Below, in pieces: positions 1-8,832 of a stretch of 64,000 nt of DNA. The translations under genes were made by a program, and so were the position numbers. Every line of letters starts with the position of its first letter. Position 1 is the first letter of the stretch. Source of the DNA: Bradyrhizobium sp. (lineage in GTDB: Bacteria; Pseudomonadota; Alphaproteobacteria; Rhizobiales; Xanthobacteraceae); assembly GCF_022844465.1 (NCBI RefSeq), contig NZ_JALHLP010000001.1:1054001-1118000 (forward strand). Reading direction: 5' to 3'. The notes beneath the pieces were generated by a model. That model worked only from the letters and a program-made list of their open reading frames with translations. It did no database searches and was not told the origin of the DNA.

Positions 1-2
1 TG

Positions 3-1310
3 CTGGCGTCGATCAACACCGGATGCGACTTCGACATCCAGTACCGGGTACGGCGGCATTCCGATGCGGGTCACTGGGTGCGAGCATTCGGCGGCGTCGT
101 TGGAGGCCCCGACGGCAGCCCGGCGCGGCTTAGCGGCGTCGTGATCGACATCGACCGCGAGAAACGGCTGGAGGATGCCGTCCGGACTCGCGAGAGGCAC
201 TTTCGTTCGATCCTGGAAACGGTCCCTGACGCGATGATCGTGATCGACGCGCATGGGATCATGCAATTCTTCAGCAGCGCCGCCGTGCGGCAATTCGGCT
301 ATACCGAGCCGGAGACGGTTGGAATGAACATCAGCCAGTTGATGCCGGAGCCGGACCGCAGCCGGCATGACGCCTACATTGCCCGATATCTGAGCACGGG
401 CGAACGGCGTATCATCGGCATCGGCCGCATCGTCACCGGCATGCGCAAGGACGGCACCACGTTTCCGATGCATCTCACCATCGGCGAGATGCAATCGGGC
501 GGCAAGCCGTACTTCACGGGCTTCGTTCGCGACCTCACGGAACAGCAGCAGACCCAGACGCGGTTGCAGGAATTGCAGTCCGAACTGGTCCACGTCTCTC
601 GCCTCAGCGCCATGGGCGAGATGGCTTCCGCCCTCGCCCACGAGCTCAATCAGCCCCTGTCAGCAATCAGCAATTACATGAAGGGATCGCGCCGCCTGCT
701 GGCGGGAAGCACTGACGCCAACGCTCCCCGGATCGAGGCCGCGCTCGATCGCGCCGCCGAGCAGGCGATCCGCGCCGGCGACATCATCAGGCGGCTGCGC
801 AACTTCGTTGCGCGGGACGTCGCCGAGAAGCGGGTCGAGAGCATTTCAAAAATGGTCGAAGAAGCCGGCGCGCTCGGTCTGACCGGCGCCCGCGAGCAGG
901 GCGTGGTGCTGCGCTTCAACCTCGATCCGACCTGCGACCTGGTGCTGGCCGACCGGGTCCAGATCCAGCAGGTGCTGGTCAACCTGTTCCGTAACGCGCT
1001 GGAAGCGATGGCGAGCTCGGGGCACCGCGAGCTGATAGCCGCAAACACCAGGGCCGCAGACGACATGGTTGAAATAGCCGTTTCCGACACCGGAGCCGGT
1101 TTCGCCGGCGATGCGCTCGCCAACCTGTTTCAGCCGTTTTTCACCACCAAGGATTCCGGCATGGGCGTCGGCCTCTCGATCAGCCGCACGATCATCGACA
1201 CCCATGGCGGCCGGATGTGGGCGGAAACGAACGATTCCGGCGGCGCAACTTTCCGTTTCACCCTGCCCGCCGCGGCTGCCAAGGATACGACCGATGTCGC
1301 AACGTCATAA
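3..1310 (+). CDS. fixL: Oxygen sensor histidine kinase FixL (5' end outside window)
   Basis: The reading frame is open from the first bases, so the start lies upstream. The visible protein has the tail of one PAS/PAC domain, then a haem-binding PAS domain, then a HisKA/HATPase kinase. In the haem PAS the proximal histidine (codon 366-368, motif SRHDAY) and the arginines 6 and 20 residues later (ARY and GIGR) match His200, Arg206 and Arg220 of Bradyrhizobium FixL. The phospho-acceptor motif is [10 protein letters not shown], and the N and G boxes ([25 protein letters not shown]) are intact. Known role: under low oxygen the deoxy-haem form phosphorylates FixJ. The gene overlaps fixJ by 17 bases, so the two are translationally coupled. 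Confidence 0.96.
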   Translation: MASINTGCDFDIQYRVRRHSDAGHWVRAFGGVVGGPDGSPARLSGVVIDIDREKRLEDAVRTRERHFRSILETVPDAMIVIDAHGIMQFFSSAAVRQFGYTEPETVGMNISQLMPEPDRSRHDAYIARYLSTGERRIIGIGRIVTGMRKDGTTFPMHLTIGEMQSGGKPYFTGFVRDLTEQQQTQTRLQELQSELVHVSRLSAMGEMASALAHELNQPLSAISNYMKGSRRLLAGSTDANAPRIEAALDRAAEQAIRAGDIIRRLRNFVARDVAEKRVESISKMVEEAGALGLTGAREQGVVLRFNLDPTCDLVLADRVQIQQVLVNLFRNALEAMASSGHRELIAANTRAADDMVEIAVSDTGAGFAGDALANLFQPFFTTKDSGMGVGLSISRTIIDTHGGRMWAETNDSGGATFRFTLPAAAAKDTTDVATS

Positions 1311-1911
1311 CGTCTATGTCATCGACGACGATCCGGCGATGCGCGATTCGCTGGATTTCCTGCTGGGATCGGCCGGCTTCGGCGTGCGCCTGTTCGATTC
1401 CGCCCAGGTTTTTCTCGACGAACTTGCAAACCTGGGTCCCGGCTGCGTGATCACGGATGTGCGGATGCCGGGCATCGACGGAATGCAGTTGCTGCGTCAG
1501 CTGAAGGCCGGCGGCGGCAGGTTTCCGGTGATCGTCATGACCGGTCATGGCGACGTTCCGCTTGCCGTCGAAGCGATGAAGCTCGGGGCGCTCGATTTTC
1601 TCGAGAAGCCGTTCGAAGACGACCGGCTGATCGGAATGATCGAGACCGCCTTGCTGGAAAAGGAAAGCGGCTCAAGGAGCGAAACGCTTTCGGCCGACAT
1701 GGCGGCGCGGGTTGCCTCGCTCACCCCCAGGGAACGCCAGGTAATGCAGGGGCTGGTGACCGGTCAATCGAACAAGGCGATCGCCAGGGAATATGACATC
1801 AGCCCCCGCACGGTGGAGGTCTACCGGGCGAACGTCATGACCAAGATGCAGGCGGATAACCTGTCCGAGCTGGTCAGGTTCGCGATCCGGGCGGGAATTG
1901 TCGGCGATTGA
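1294..1911 (+). CDS. fixJ: Two-component response regulator FixJ
   Basis: A protein of 205 residues with an N-terminal receiver (acidic pocket DDD at 11-13, phospho-acceptor Asp55 in VITDVRMPG, the MTGHG switch and Lys in LEKPF). A C-terminal LuxR-type HTH follows (LTPRERQVM, then [17 protein letters not shown]). The ATG lies inside the end of fixL, giving a 17-base overlap. Known role: phosphorylated by FixL under microoxia, it activates fixK-type promoters. The stop codon is embedded in a TTGA-N6-TCAA sequence that also precedes the next gene. Confidence 0.96.
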   Translation: MSQRHNVYVIDDDPAMRDSLDFLLGSAGFGVRLFDSAQVFLDELANLGPGCVITDVRMPGIDGMQLLRQLKAGGGRFPVIVMTGHGDVPLAVEAMKLGALDFLEKPFEDDRLIGMIETALLEKESGSRSETLSADMAARVASLTPRERQVMQGLVTGQSNKAIAREYDISPRTVEVYRANVMTKMQADNLSELVRFAIRAGIVGD

Positions 1912-1921
1912 GCCAAGTCAA
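1908..1921. promoter_or_regulatory. FNR/FixK-like dyad before the receiver gene
   Basis: TTGAGCCAAGTCAA has the outer halves TTGA and TCAA at the 14-base spacing of FNR/FixK boxes. Position 5 is G where FixK sites have T or C. It overlaps the fixJ stop and lies about 35 bases before the next start. Functional status unknown. Confidence 0.25.
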
Positions 1922-1955
1922 ACCGGCCCGCCGGCAAGCGGTTTACGCTTGACAC

Positions 1956-2399
1956 ATGATCGATGCCCGAAACAGCTCCAGCTCCAGCGGAGAAACCGGA
2001 ACCGGTGCTCCGCCTCGAAAATTGATGATCTACGTCGTTGATGACGATTACGACGTGCGGACGTCATTGCGTTTTCTGCTGGAGACGGAGGGATTCGAGG
2101 TCCGCACCTTCCGCAGCGGCACCGCGCTGCTGGGCTCGTCAACTCGGCACCGTGCGGACTGCCTCGTGGTGGACTACAAAATGGCCGAAATTGACGGTCT
2201 GGAACTGGCGCTCCGGCTGCGGCGCCTCGACGTGCGCACGCCGATCGTTTTGATTACGGGTTATCCGGACGAGAACATTATGGCCAAAGCGACCTCGGCC
2301 GGGGTCCGACAGGTGCTGTTGAAGCCCAATCTGGAGGAGAATCTGGTCGAGTGCGTGCGAAACGAAATTGATTCGCGCCGTGCCGCAGGCCCAACCTGA
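1956..2399 (+). CDS. Single-domain response regulator between fixJ and fixK2
   Basis: A protein of 147 residues that is essentially one receiver domain after a Ser/Gly-rich leader of about 22 residues. Acidic residues at 29-31 (VVDDDYD), predicted phospho-acceptor Asp73 (VVDYKMAEIDG), ITGYP and the lysine in LLKPN are all present, so it should be phosphorylatable. There is no output domain. A stand-alone receiver at this position is, from memory, also found in the Bradyrhizobium fixLJ-fixK2 region. It may be a phosphate sink for FixL or may act on another protein; neither can be read from sequence. No good ribosome site is visible before 1956; an ATG at 2025 is an alternative start. Confidence 0.85.
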   Translation: MIDARNSSSSSGETGTGAPPRKLMIYVVDDDYDVRTSLRFLLETEGFEVRTFRSGTALLGSSTRHRADCLVVDYKMAEIDGLELALRLRRLDVRTPIVLITGYPDENIMAKATSAGVRQVLLKPNLEENLVECVRNEIDSRRAAGPT

Positions 2400-2497
2400 G
2401 GCTCGCCTCCGTAATGTCCCTTAGGGGATCGTGCTTAGGATATCGACCGAAATATCTGACAACCATCATCCCGGGTACACCACGCTATCCCTGCACC

Positions 2498-2503
2498 AAG
2501 GAG
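2498..2503 (+). promoter_or_regulatory. Ribosome binding site of fixK2
   Basis: AAGGAG lies 7 bases before the ATG at 2511 and fixes that start. The 110 bases between the receiver gene and fixK2 must carry the FixJ-dependent promoter if regulation is as in Bradyrhizobium. I could not confidently place the FixJ site; an imperfect palindrome TCCCTTAGGGGA at 2416-2427 is the only visible symmetry. Confidence 0.6.
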
Positions 2504-2510
2504 ATGGCAA

Positions 2511-3206
2511 ATGCTCACCCAGACGATCCCCAGCCCGGCAGTCCCCGCAGCCAAAGGTTTCTCTGCTTCGCGCGCTCCGGCTACCGATCCGTTCGGCGTG
2601 GTCACCCGTTGCGCAGGCGTGATCGCCACCGAGTTTTCCTATCGGAAGGAGGAAGAAATCTATGGCGAGGGCGAGCCTTCGGAATATGTGTACCAGGTGA
2701 TCCGCGGCGCGGTCCGCACCTACAAGCTGTTGAACGACGGGAGGCGCCAGATCGGCGCGTTCCTGCTGTCGGGCGACGTCTTTGGCCTCGATCCCGGGTC
2801 CACCCACCGCCTGACCGCCGAAGCGATCACCGATACCACCGTCCGCCTGGTGAAGCGTCGCAGCCTTGAAGCCGCGGCCGGATCGGATGTCCGGGTTGCC
2901 CACCAACTCTGGACCATGACAGCGGGCGATCTCCGGCACGCCGAAGACCACATGCTGCTTCTCGGCCGCAAGACCGCCCTGGAGCGGGTCGCCACCTTCC
3001 TGCTGGAGATGGATCGCCGACTCGCCAAGGCCGGCATGATGGCGCTGCCGATGTGCCGCCGCGACATCGGCGACTATCTCGGTCTCACTCTCGAGACTGT
3101 GTCGCGGGCGCTGTCACAACTCAGCGACGAGGGTATCCTGGTGTTTTCGAGCGCCCGCCAGATTGTGTTGCGCAATCGCCAGCGGCTGGCCGACATGGAC
3201 GCCTGA
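2511..3206 (+). CDS. fixK: CRP/FNR-family regulator FixK2
   Basis: A protein of 231 residues: cyclic-nucleotide-binding-like beta-barrel (about 40-130), dimerisation helix (about 135-170) and winged HTH (RRDIGDYLGLTLETVSRAL, about 183-202). It lacks the N-terminal cysteine cluster of FNR, so it should not carry an iron-sulfur cluster. Cys182, directly before the recognition region (MALPMCRRD), corresponds to the redox-sensitive Cys183 reported for Bradyrhizobium FixK2. The sequence tracks that protein closely over its full length. Known role: activates microaerobic respiration genes through TTGAT-N4-ATCAA boxes. Confidence 0.95.
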   Translation: MLTQTIPSPAVPAAKGFSASRAPATDPFGVVTRCAGVIATEFSYRKEEEIYGEGEPSEYVYQVIRGAVRTYKLLNDGRRQIGAFLLSGDVFGLDPGSTHRLTAEAITDTTVRLVKRRSLEAAAGSDVRVAHQLWTMTAGDLRHAEDHMLLLGRKTALERVATFLLEMDRRLAKAGMMALPMCRRDIGDYLGLTLETVSRALSQLSDEGILVFSSARQIVLRNRQRLADMDA

Positions 3207-3249
3207 GGTTAAGATCGCGACAGCGTGCCCGCAGGAAGAGGAGTGCAAG

Positions 3250-3510
3250 ATGAACAATTATCGCGTCTCCTTCTACAAGGAAATCCTGAATTCAGATGGC
3301 CATCGATTCAAGTGTCTGCAGCGTCAGGTCGATGTTCAGTCAGACGGGCTGTCTCAGGCACTGGTGGCGGCCGAACGGCTGGTCGACAATGAACGCTTGA
3401 ACGCCGACTGCGTCGAAGTCATGCATTTGGCCGACCACCACCGATTTGAGCATTCGTCGAGCCCCTCTTACAGCCCTTGCGATACAGCGCCGACCCGCGT
3501 CGCGTCTTGA
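3250..3510 (+). CDS. Small hypothetical protein downstream of fixK2
   Basis: A protein of 86 residues beginning MNNYRVSFYKEI, after a strong purine-rich ribosome site (AGGAAGAGGAG) a few bases upstream. The first 60 residues look like a compact alpha/beta fold (RVSFYKEIL...KCLQRQVDV...ALVAAERLV); the last 25 are polar and low complexity. No known domain is recognised. Its position 43 bases after fixK2 on the same strand suggests co-transcription with it. The stop codon overlaps a 13-base near-match to a FixK box. Confidence 0.7.
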   Translation: MNNYRVSFYKEILNSDGHRFKCLQRQVDVQSDGLSQALVAAERLVDNERLNADCVEVMHLADHHRFEHSSSPSYSPCDTAPTRVAS

Positions 3511-3519
3511 TCCGATCAA
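3507..3519. promoter_or_regulatory. Near-FixK box with one base missing in the spacer
   Basis: TTGATCCGATCAA has both perfect FixK half-sites (TTGAT and ATCAA) but a 3-base rather than 4-base spacer. Rotational phasing makes binding by a standard FNR-type dimer doubtful. It may be a decayed site or coincidence. Confidence 0.2.
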
Positions 3520-3855
3520 GTTCGGCAATTCGCGTACACTGGCAGTTGGAATCCAGATAGTAGGTACAACCTCGCACGGCATTTTCCCGCCGAGCGTGTG
3601 AGGACGGAAGCGCTTGCCGGAATTTCGTGAGGCGGACTTCTCGCATTGCAAGAGGCAGTCACCGCTCGAAGCGCAAAAGGACGCAGGCGGAGCGAGCGCG
3701 CAGATTGCGCGTGACGCCGTGTCTCACGCATGCCACTATCTCAGCAGAAAAAAAGCCGCGCACGTCGGACGAAGCGCGGCTGCCGAGGGGGAAATCATGC
3801 GTCGGCGCGGGCGGCGGAGTTCCCCTTGTTGGCCTAACCGGTCCGTTGGCGTCGC
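3511..3855. other. Intergenic region before the peptide transporter operon
   Basis: 345 bases without a supported gene. It contains the near-FixK box at its left end and a minus-strand terminator-like hairpin at 3748-3781. The promoter of the transporter operon should be here, but no clear -35/-10 pair was recognised. Confidence 0.5.
3748..3781 (-). terminator. Rho-independent terminator-like hairpin reading leftward
   Basis: On the minus strand an 8-bp perfect stem (AGCCGCGC / GCGCGGCT, loop 12) is followed directly by seven T. On the plus strand there is no T-tract. No minus-strand gene lies to its right before 10907, so the transcript it would end is unknown. Confidence 0.5.
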
Positions 3856-4794
3856 ATGGGACAACAGATCGTCCATCGTCTGCTGATTTCGTTCCCGGCC
3901 CTGCTCGGGGTCCTTTTCCTCTGTTTTTGCCTGTTGCAGGTCGTACCGGCGGATCCCGCGATGATCATCGCCGGACCCGACGCCAAGGCCGAGACGATCG
4001 CCGCGATCCGTCTTGAGCTTGGTCTCGACCGGTCGATCCCAATTCAGTTCTTCGAATACATCCTGCGCGTCCTGCGCGGCGATCTCGGCCGCTCGATCAT
4101 CTCGAACAGGGAGGTGAGCGAGGAACTGGCGATGACCATCGGACCGACCGTCGAGTTGATGCTGGGTGCGATGCTGATCGCGGTGCCCAGCGGGCTTGCG
4201 CTCGGAACGCTGGCGGCGGTCAATCGCGGCCGTCTTGCCGATCGCGTCATCATGGCCTGCTCGGTGGCGGGCGTTTCCATGCCGGTGTTCTTTATCGGCC
4301 TGATCCTGATCCAGTTTGTCGGCTACAAATGGGCCTTGCTGCCGTTCACCGGCCGGACCGGCCCGATATGGGACGGTGGCTTGCCAAGCCTGATCCTGCC
4401 TGCGGCGACCCTCGGCCTCGTCCTGATCGGGCCGATCGCGCGGCTGACGCGCACCGCGGTGCTGGAAGTGCTGGGCGCCGACTTTGTGCGCACGGCCCGC
4501 GCCAAAGGGCTGCGCGAGACCGTCGTGATCATCCATCACGCGCTACGCAATGCGATGATCCCCGTCGTCACCCTGATCGGGCTGCAGGCGGCCTTCCTGC
4601 TCGGCGGCGCCGTGGTCACGGAGACCATGTTCTCCTGGCCCGGGGTCGGCCGGCTCGCGGTGGGCGCCATCGTCTCCAGCGATTTCCCGACCGCGCAAGG
4701 CGCGATCATGATCCTCGCCATCGCCTTCCTGTCGATCAACCTGCTGGTCGACGTGCTCTACGTCTATCTCGATCCCAGGGTGCAACGCCGATGA
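3856..4794 (+). CDS. Oligopeptide/dipeptide ABC transporter permease (DppB type)
   Basis: A protein of 312 residues with about six membrane segments, an N-terminal transmembrane helix (LLISFPALLGVLFLCFCLL) and the DppB/OppB permease layout. The EAA-type coupling loop is near residues 210-230 (ADFVRTARAKGLRE...HALRNAMIP). It forms the inner-membrane channel with the next gene product. The stop overlaps the next start (ATGA). No strong ribosome site is seen, so the start is fair rather than certain. Substrate is not evident from sequence. Confidence 0.9.
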   Translation: MGQQIVHRLLISFPALLGVLFLCFCLLQVVPADPAMIIAGPDAKAETIAAIRLELGLDRSIPIQFFEYILRVLRGDLGRSIISNREVSEELAMTIGPTVELMLGAMLIAVPSGLALGTLAAVNRGRLADRVIMACSVAGVSMPVFFIGLILIQFVGYKWALLPFTGRTGPIWDGGLPSLILPAATLGLVLIGPIARLTRTAVLEVLGADFVRTARAKGLRETVVIIHHALRNAMIPVVTLIGLQAAFLLGGAVVTETMFSWPGVGRLAVGAIVSSDFPTAQGAIMILAIAFLSINLLVDVLYVYLDPRVQRR

Positions 4795-5678
4795 GCGTCG
4801 AAGCTCTCGAACCAGCCTTGATCGCAGAACATCCGACCGGCGCCTTCGCGCGCGCCGGTCTGCTGCAGCGGCTGGCACGCGACCGGGTGGCGGCGGCGGC
4901 CGCGATCACGCTGACCGCGATCGTGCTGGCGGCGCTGCTGGCGCCGTGGATTGCGCCCTACGATCCCTACTTCACCGACCTCACCAAGGTCATGCAGCCG
5001 CCCGGCGCCGAGCACTGGTTCGGCACCGACAACACCGGCCGCGACATCCTGAGCCGGGTGATTTTCGGAACCCGCAACACCCTGATGCTCGGGCTGGTCG
5101 GCGTGATCGTCGGCGGCCTGATCGGCGGTATCCTGGGAATCCTCGCGGCCTACTACCGCCGGCTGGACGGCTGGATCATGCGTCTGGTCGACGTCATGCT
5201 GGCCTTCCCGGCGATCCTGATCGGGCTGGCGGTCGCGGCGATCTTCGGCGCCGGCCTGGCCGCCGTGGTCATTGCGCTGGTCATTGCCACCATACCCGAC
5301 GTCGCGCGGGTGGCGCGCGGCGCGGCCGTCGGGGTGATGGGACAGGAATTCATGGAAGCCGGCCGCGCCGTCGGCGTGACCGATGGCGCGCTGATCTGGC
5401 GCTACCTGACGCTGAACTGCATTTCGACGATCTTCGTGTTCCTCACCCTTCGCTTCGGCCAGATCATCCTGATCGGATCGGCGCTGGGTTTCCTCGGCAT
5501 GGGCGCGCAGCCTCCTACCGCCGAACTCGGCATGATGGCGGCCCAGGGCCGCGACTTCCTGTTCATGGCCCCGCACATCGCCACCGTCCCGAGTTGCGCG
5601 ATCTTCGTGATCGTGCTCGCCGCCAATCTTCTGGGCGACGCCTTCCGCGACGTCCTCGACCCGAGGCTGCAGACATGA
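4791..5678 (+). CDS. Oligopeptide/dipeptide ABC transporter permease (DppC type)
   Basis: A protein of 295 residues with the DppC hallmarks: cytoplasmic N-terminus and first helix (AAAITLTAIVLAALLAPWIAPYDP), the typical HWFGTDNTGRDILSRVIFGTR segment around residue 75-95, and a coupling loop (QEFMEAGRAVGVTDG). The start overlaps the preceding stop by four bases and the stop overlaps the next start (ATGA), indicating tight translational coupling. Partner of the DppB-type permease. Confidence 0.92.
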   Translation: MSVEALEPALIAEHPTGAFARAGLLQRLARDRVAAAAAITLTAIVLAALLAPWIAPYDPYFTDLTKVMQPPGAEHWFGTDNTGRDILSRVIFGTRNTLMLGLVGVIVGGLIGGILGILAAYYRRLDGWIMRLVDVMLAFPAILIGLAVAAIFGAGLAAVVIALVIATIPDVARVARGAAVGVMGQEFMEAGRAVGVTDGALIWRYLTLNCISTIFVFLTLRFGQIILIGSALGFLGMGAQPPTAELGMMAAQGRDFLFMAPHIATVPSCAIFVIVLAANLLGDAFRDVLDPRLQT

Positions 5679-7237
5679 TCAGAACAGCTCTGAGCGCGGC
5701 ATTGGCGCTTTGCGTTACGGCTTCCGCATCAGCCCAAACCCTCACCATGATGAAAGCGATCGACGCGCCGCATTACGACGCGCAGCGCACCACCTGGGGC
5801 CCGACCTCCGATATCGTCAACATGTTCCAGGACACGCTGGTGGCGCTCGACTGGGACGGCCGTACGCCGGTCCCCTATCTCGCCAAGTCCTGGACGGTCA
5901 GCCCCGACGGCAAGACCTATGTTTTCAAGCTGCGCGACGACGTGTCGTTCTGCAGCGGCAAGAAATTCACCGCCGAAGATGTCATCTACAGCTTCAAACG
6001 ACTCAAGGACCCGGCGCTCAAGGGGCCGTTTGCCTGGCGCGCCGGCACCATCAAGGAGCTGCGCGCGCCGGATCCCTACACCGTCGAATACGAACTCGAG
6101 GAGCCGTTCTCGGAGCTGCTGCTGCAGCTCACCATGTTCACCAACGTCATTCACAACAAGGAGAGTGTGGAAACGCTGGGCAAGGACTATGGCATCAAGG
6201 GCGCTGACGGCACCGGTCCGTGGTGTTTTGACAACTGGCAGCCGCGCACCGAGATCGTGCTCAAGCGCCACGACGCCTACAAATGGGGCCCGTCGATGTA
6301 CAAGAACAAGGGACCCGTTAAGTTCGAAAAGCTCGTCATCAAGATCGTCCCCGAGGATTCCAGCCGCGTGGCGGCGATGATGGCCGGCCAGTTCGACATC
6401 ACCCACCAGTTTCCGGCGCAGTTCATCGCCCAGGCCAAGGGCGCGCCGATGCTGACCGTGACCGAGGCCAAGCCAAACTTCCAGTTGCTCTATTTCGGCT
6501 TCAAGACGACCCGGCCGATGGTGGCCGACAGGCGGGTCCGCGAAGCGATGAGCATTGCCATCAACCGTGCCGAGATCGCCAAGGGCATCCTGCTCGGCAA
6601 CGCCGACCCGGCCTTCACCGTCGTCGATCCCGACGCGCTCGATTTCGACGCCAGCACCAATGGCGTCGTCAAGGAAGACATCGAGCGCGCCAAGACCCTG
6701 CTCGATGAAGCCGGCTGGAAGCTGGGCAGCGACGGCATCCGCGAAAAGGACGGCGTCAAGCTGCAGCCAAAGGTCTACTACACCCAGGCCGGCAACACGC
6801 CGCGCGTCGCCGAGGCGATCCAGGGCTATTTGCGCCGCATCGGCGTGCAGTGGCAGCTGCAGCCCTGGGATTCCACCATTGCCCCCGCCAAGATGGCCGA
6901 ACAGGACTACGAAATCTGGTCGGTGACGGTGCCTTACCTTTCGGCCGGCGACCTCATGAACATCTATTTCGATTCCCGCAACATCCCGACGCCCAACCGG
7001 ATGAACTGGAAGGACGCCGAGACCGACGAGTGGCTGAAGAAGGGGCGCTCGGCGCTGACGGAAGCCGACCGAACCAAGTACTACGGGCTGGTGCAGCAGA
7101 AGGTAACCAGAGAGCATCTCTGGATTCCCGTTCTCAACATCAACATGCACCAGGTCGCAAACAAGAAGATCGCCGGCGCGCGGCCGCACATGATCTACCA
7201 GAACACCTTCTACAAGGGGCTGGACGTCACGCGCTGA
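5675..7237 (+). CDS. Periplasmic peptide-type solute-binding protein 1
   Basis: A protein of 520 residues of the SBP family 5 (DppA/OppA type) with a Sec signal peptide (ALSAALALCVTASASAQ). The family 5 core (YVFKLRDDVSFCSGKKFTAEDVIYSFKRL) is complete and the length is normal. It captures the transported solute in the periplasm. The ATG overlaps the DppC-type stop. It is followed after 23 bases by a very similar paralogue. Family members also bind opines, nickel or glutathione, so peptide is only the default guess. Confidence 0.92.
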   Translation: MIRTALSAALALCVTASASAQTLTMMKAIDAPHYDAQRTTWGPTSDIVNMFQDTLVALDWDGRTPVPYLAKSWTVSPDGKTYVFKLRDDVSFCSGKKFTAEDVIYSFKRLKDPALKGPFAWRAGTIKELRAPDPYTVEYELEEPFSELLLQLTMFTNVIHNKESVETLGKDYGIKGADGTGPWCFDNWQPRTEIVLKRHDAYKWGPSMYKNKGPVKFEKLVIKIVPEDSSRVAAMMAGQFDITHQFPAQFIAQAKGAPMLTVTEAKPNFQLLYFGFKTTRPMVADRRVREAMSIAINRAEIAKGILLGNADPAFTVVDPDALDFDASTNGVVKEDIERAKTLLDEAGWKLGSDGIREKDGVKLQPKVYYTQAGNTPRVAEAIQGYLRRIGVQWQLQPWDSTIAPAKMAEQDYEIWSVTVPYLSAGDLMNIYFDSRNIPTPNRMNWKDAETDEWLKKGRSALTEADRTKYYGLVQQKVTREHLWIPVLNINMHQVANKKIAGARPHMIYQNTFYKGLDVTR

Positions 7238-7260
7238 GACATCACGAGGGAGAAAACACG

Positions 7261-8832
7261 ATGCGCAGCATTTCCACGGCCGCCCTGGCGCTACTGGCGG
7301 CGGCAGGCATTTCCGCAACGGCCGAGGCGCAGACCCTGAAGGTCATGAAGTCGCTCGACGCGCCGCACTATGACGGTCAGCGCACCACCTGGTCGCCGAC
7401 GTCGGACATCGTCAATATGTTCCAGGATACGCTGGTCGCCATGGATTGGGACGGCAAGACGCCGATCCCCTATCTCGCCAAGTCGTGGACCAAGAGTGAC
7501 GACGGCAAGCTCTATGTCTTCAAGCTGCGCGACGACGTGACGTTCTGCAGCGGCAAGAAGTTCACCGCCGCCGACGTGATCTATTCCTTCAAGCGCCTGA
7601 CCAGCTCCGAGCTCAAGGCGCCGCTCGCCTGGCGCGCCGGCAACATCAAGGAGTTGCGCGCTCCCGACCCCTACACCGTCGAATACGAGCTGAACGAACC
7701 GTTCGCCGATCTCCTGCTCCAGCTGACCATGTTCACGACGGCGATCCACAACCAGGAAAGCGTGGAATCGCTCGGCAAGGACTACGGCATCAAGGCCATC
7801 GACGGCACCGGGCCATGGTGCTTCGAAAGCTGGCAGCCGCGCACCGAGATCGTGCTCAAGCGCCACGACGCCTACAAATGGGGCCCGTCGATGTACCAGA
7901 ACAAGGGCCCGGTGAAGTTCGAGAAGATGAGCATCAAGATCGTGCCCGAGGATTCCAGCCGCGTCGCCGCCATGCTGGGCGGACAATTCGACGTCACGCA
8001 CCAGATCCCGCTTCAGTTCATCGATCAGGTCAAGGCCGCGCCCAACCTTGTCGTCCAGGAAGCCAAACCCAATTTCCAGCTGATGTACTACGGTTACAAG
8101 ACCACGCGGCCGATGGTTGCTGACGCGCGCGTGCGCGAGGCGATGAACATCGCCATCAATCGCGCCGAAATCGTCAAGGGCATCATGCTGGGCAACGCGG
8201 AGCCCGCCTACACCTTCATCGATCCCAAGGCGCTCGACTTCGCCGAATCGACCAAGGGGATCATCAAGGAGGATGTCGAGCGGGCGAAGAAGCTGCTGGA
8301 CGAGGCCGGCTGGAAGGTCGGCGCCGACGGCATCCGCGAGAAGGACGGCGTCAAGCTCGCACCCAAGGTGCTGTTCACCCAGGTTGCCTATTTCGGAAGG
8401 GTCTCCGAAGCGATCCAGGGCTACATGCGCAAGATCGGCATCGATTGGAAGATCATGGGTTTCGACTCCACGATCGCGCCGGCCGAAATGGCCAAGCAGG
8501 ATTTCGAATTGTGGACGGTGACGTTCCCCTACATTTCCTCGGGCGACCTGCTCAACTTCTACTTCGACTCCAAGAACATGCCGGCGCCGAACCGGATGAA
8601 CTGGAACGACGCCAAGACCGACGAATACCTCAAAATGGGACGCGCCGCGCTGACCGACGCGGACCGGGCCAAGTACTACGCGCTCGCGCAGCAGCGGGTC
8701 ACCGAAGAGCATTTGTGGATGCCGGTGATGAACATCGCGATGTACACCACCAACACGAAGAAACTGAAGGGTGTCCGGCCGCATATGCTCTATCAGAACA
8801 CCTTCTACAAGGGACTGGATTACTCGTTCTGA
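7261..8832 (+). CDS. Periplasmic peptide-type solute-binding protein 2 (tandem paralogue)
   Basis: A protein of 523 residues, SBP family 5, with signal peptide (ALALLAAAGISATAEAQ) and a GAGGGAG-type ribosome site. It aligns with the preceding protein end to end without large gaps; by eye about three-quarters of residues are identical, including the C-terminal signature PHM(I/L)YQNTFYKGLD. This is a tandem duplication within the operon. Differences cluster in the 200-330 and 420-450 segments, where ligand specificity could differ (inference). The stop overlaps the next start (TGATG). Confidence 0.92.
   Translation: MRSISTAALALLAAAGISATAEAQTLKVMKSLDAPHYDGQRTTWSPTSDIVNMFQDTLVAMDWDGKTPIPYLAKSWTKSDDGKLYVFKLRDDVTFCSGKKFTAADVIYSFKRLTSSELKAPLAWRAGNIKELRAPDPYTVEYELNEPFADLLLQLTMFTTAIHNQESVESLGKDYGIKAIDGTGPWCFESWQPRTEIVLKRHDAYKWGPSMYQNKGPVKFEKMSIKIVPEDSSRVAAMLGGQFDVTHQIPLQFIDQVKAAPNLVVQEAKPNFQLMYYGYKTTRPMVADARVREAMNIAINRAEIVKGIMLGNAEPAYTFIDPKALDFAESTKGIIKEDVERAKKLLDEAGWKVGADGIREKDGVKLAPKVLFTQVAYFGRVSEAIQGYMRKIGIDWKIMGFDSTIAPAEMAKQDFELWTVTFPYISSGDLLNFYFDSKNMPAPNRMNWNDAKTDEYLKMGRAALTDADRAKYYALAQQRVTEEHLWMPVMNIAMYTTNTKKLKGVRPHMLYQNTFYKGLDYSF

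Noticed and set aside
2414..2869. Long plus-strand frame overlapping the start of fixK2
   Set aside because: It is a shadow of fixK2 in another frame with Arg/Pro/Gly-rich composition; fixK2 itself is certain.
5729..7318. 529-codon minus-strand open frame opposite the first binding protein gene
   Set aside because: Long antisense frames are common in GC-rich genes; the plus-strand protein has a signal peptide and family motifs, the antisense one has none.
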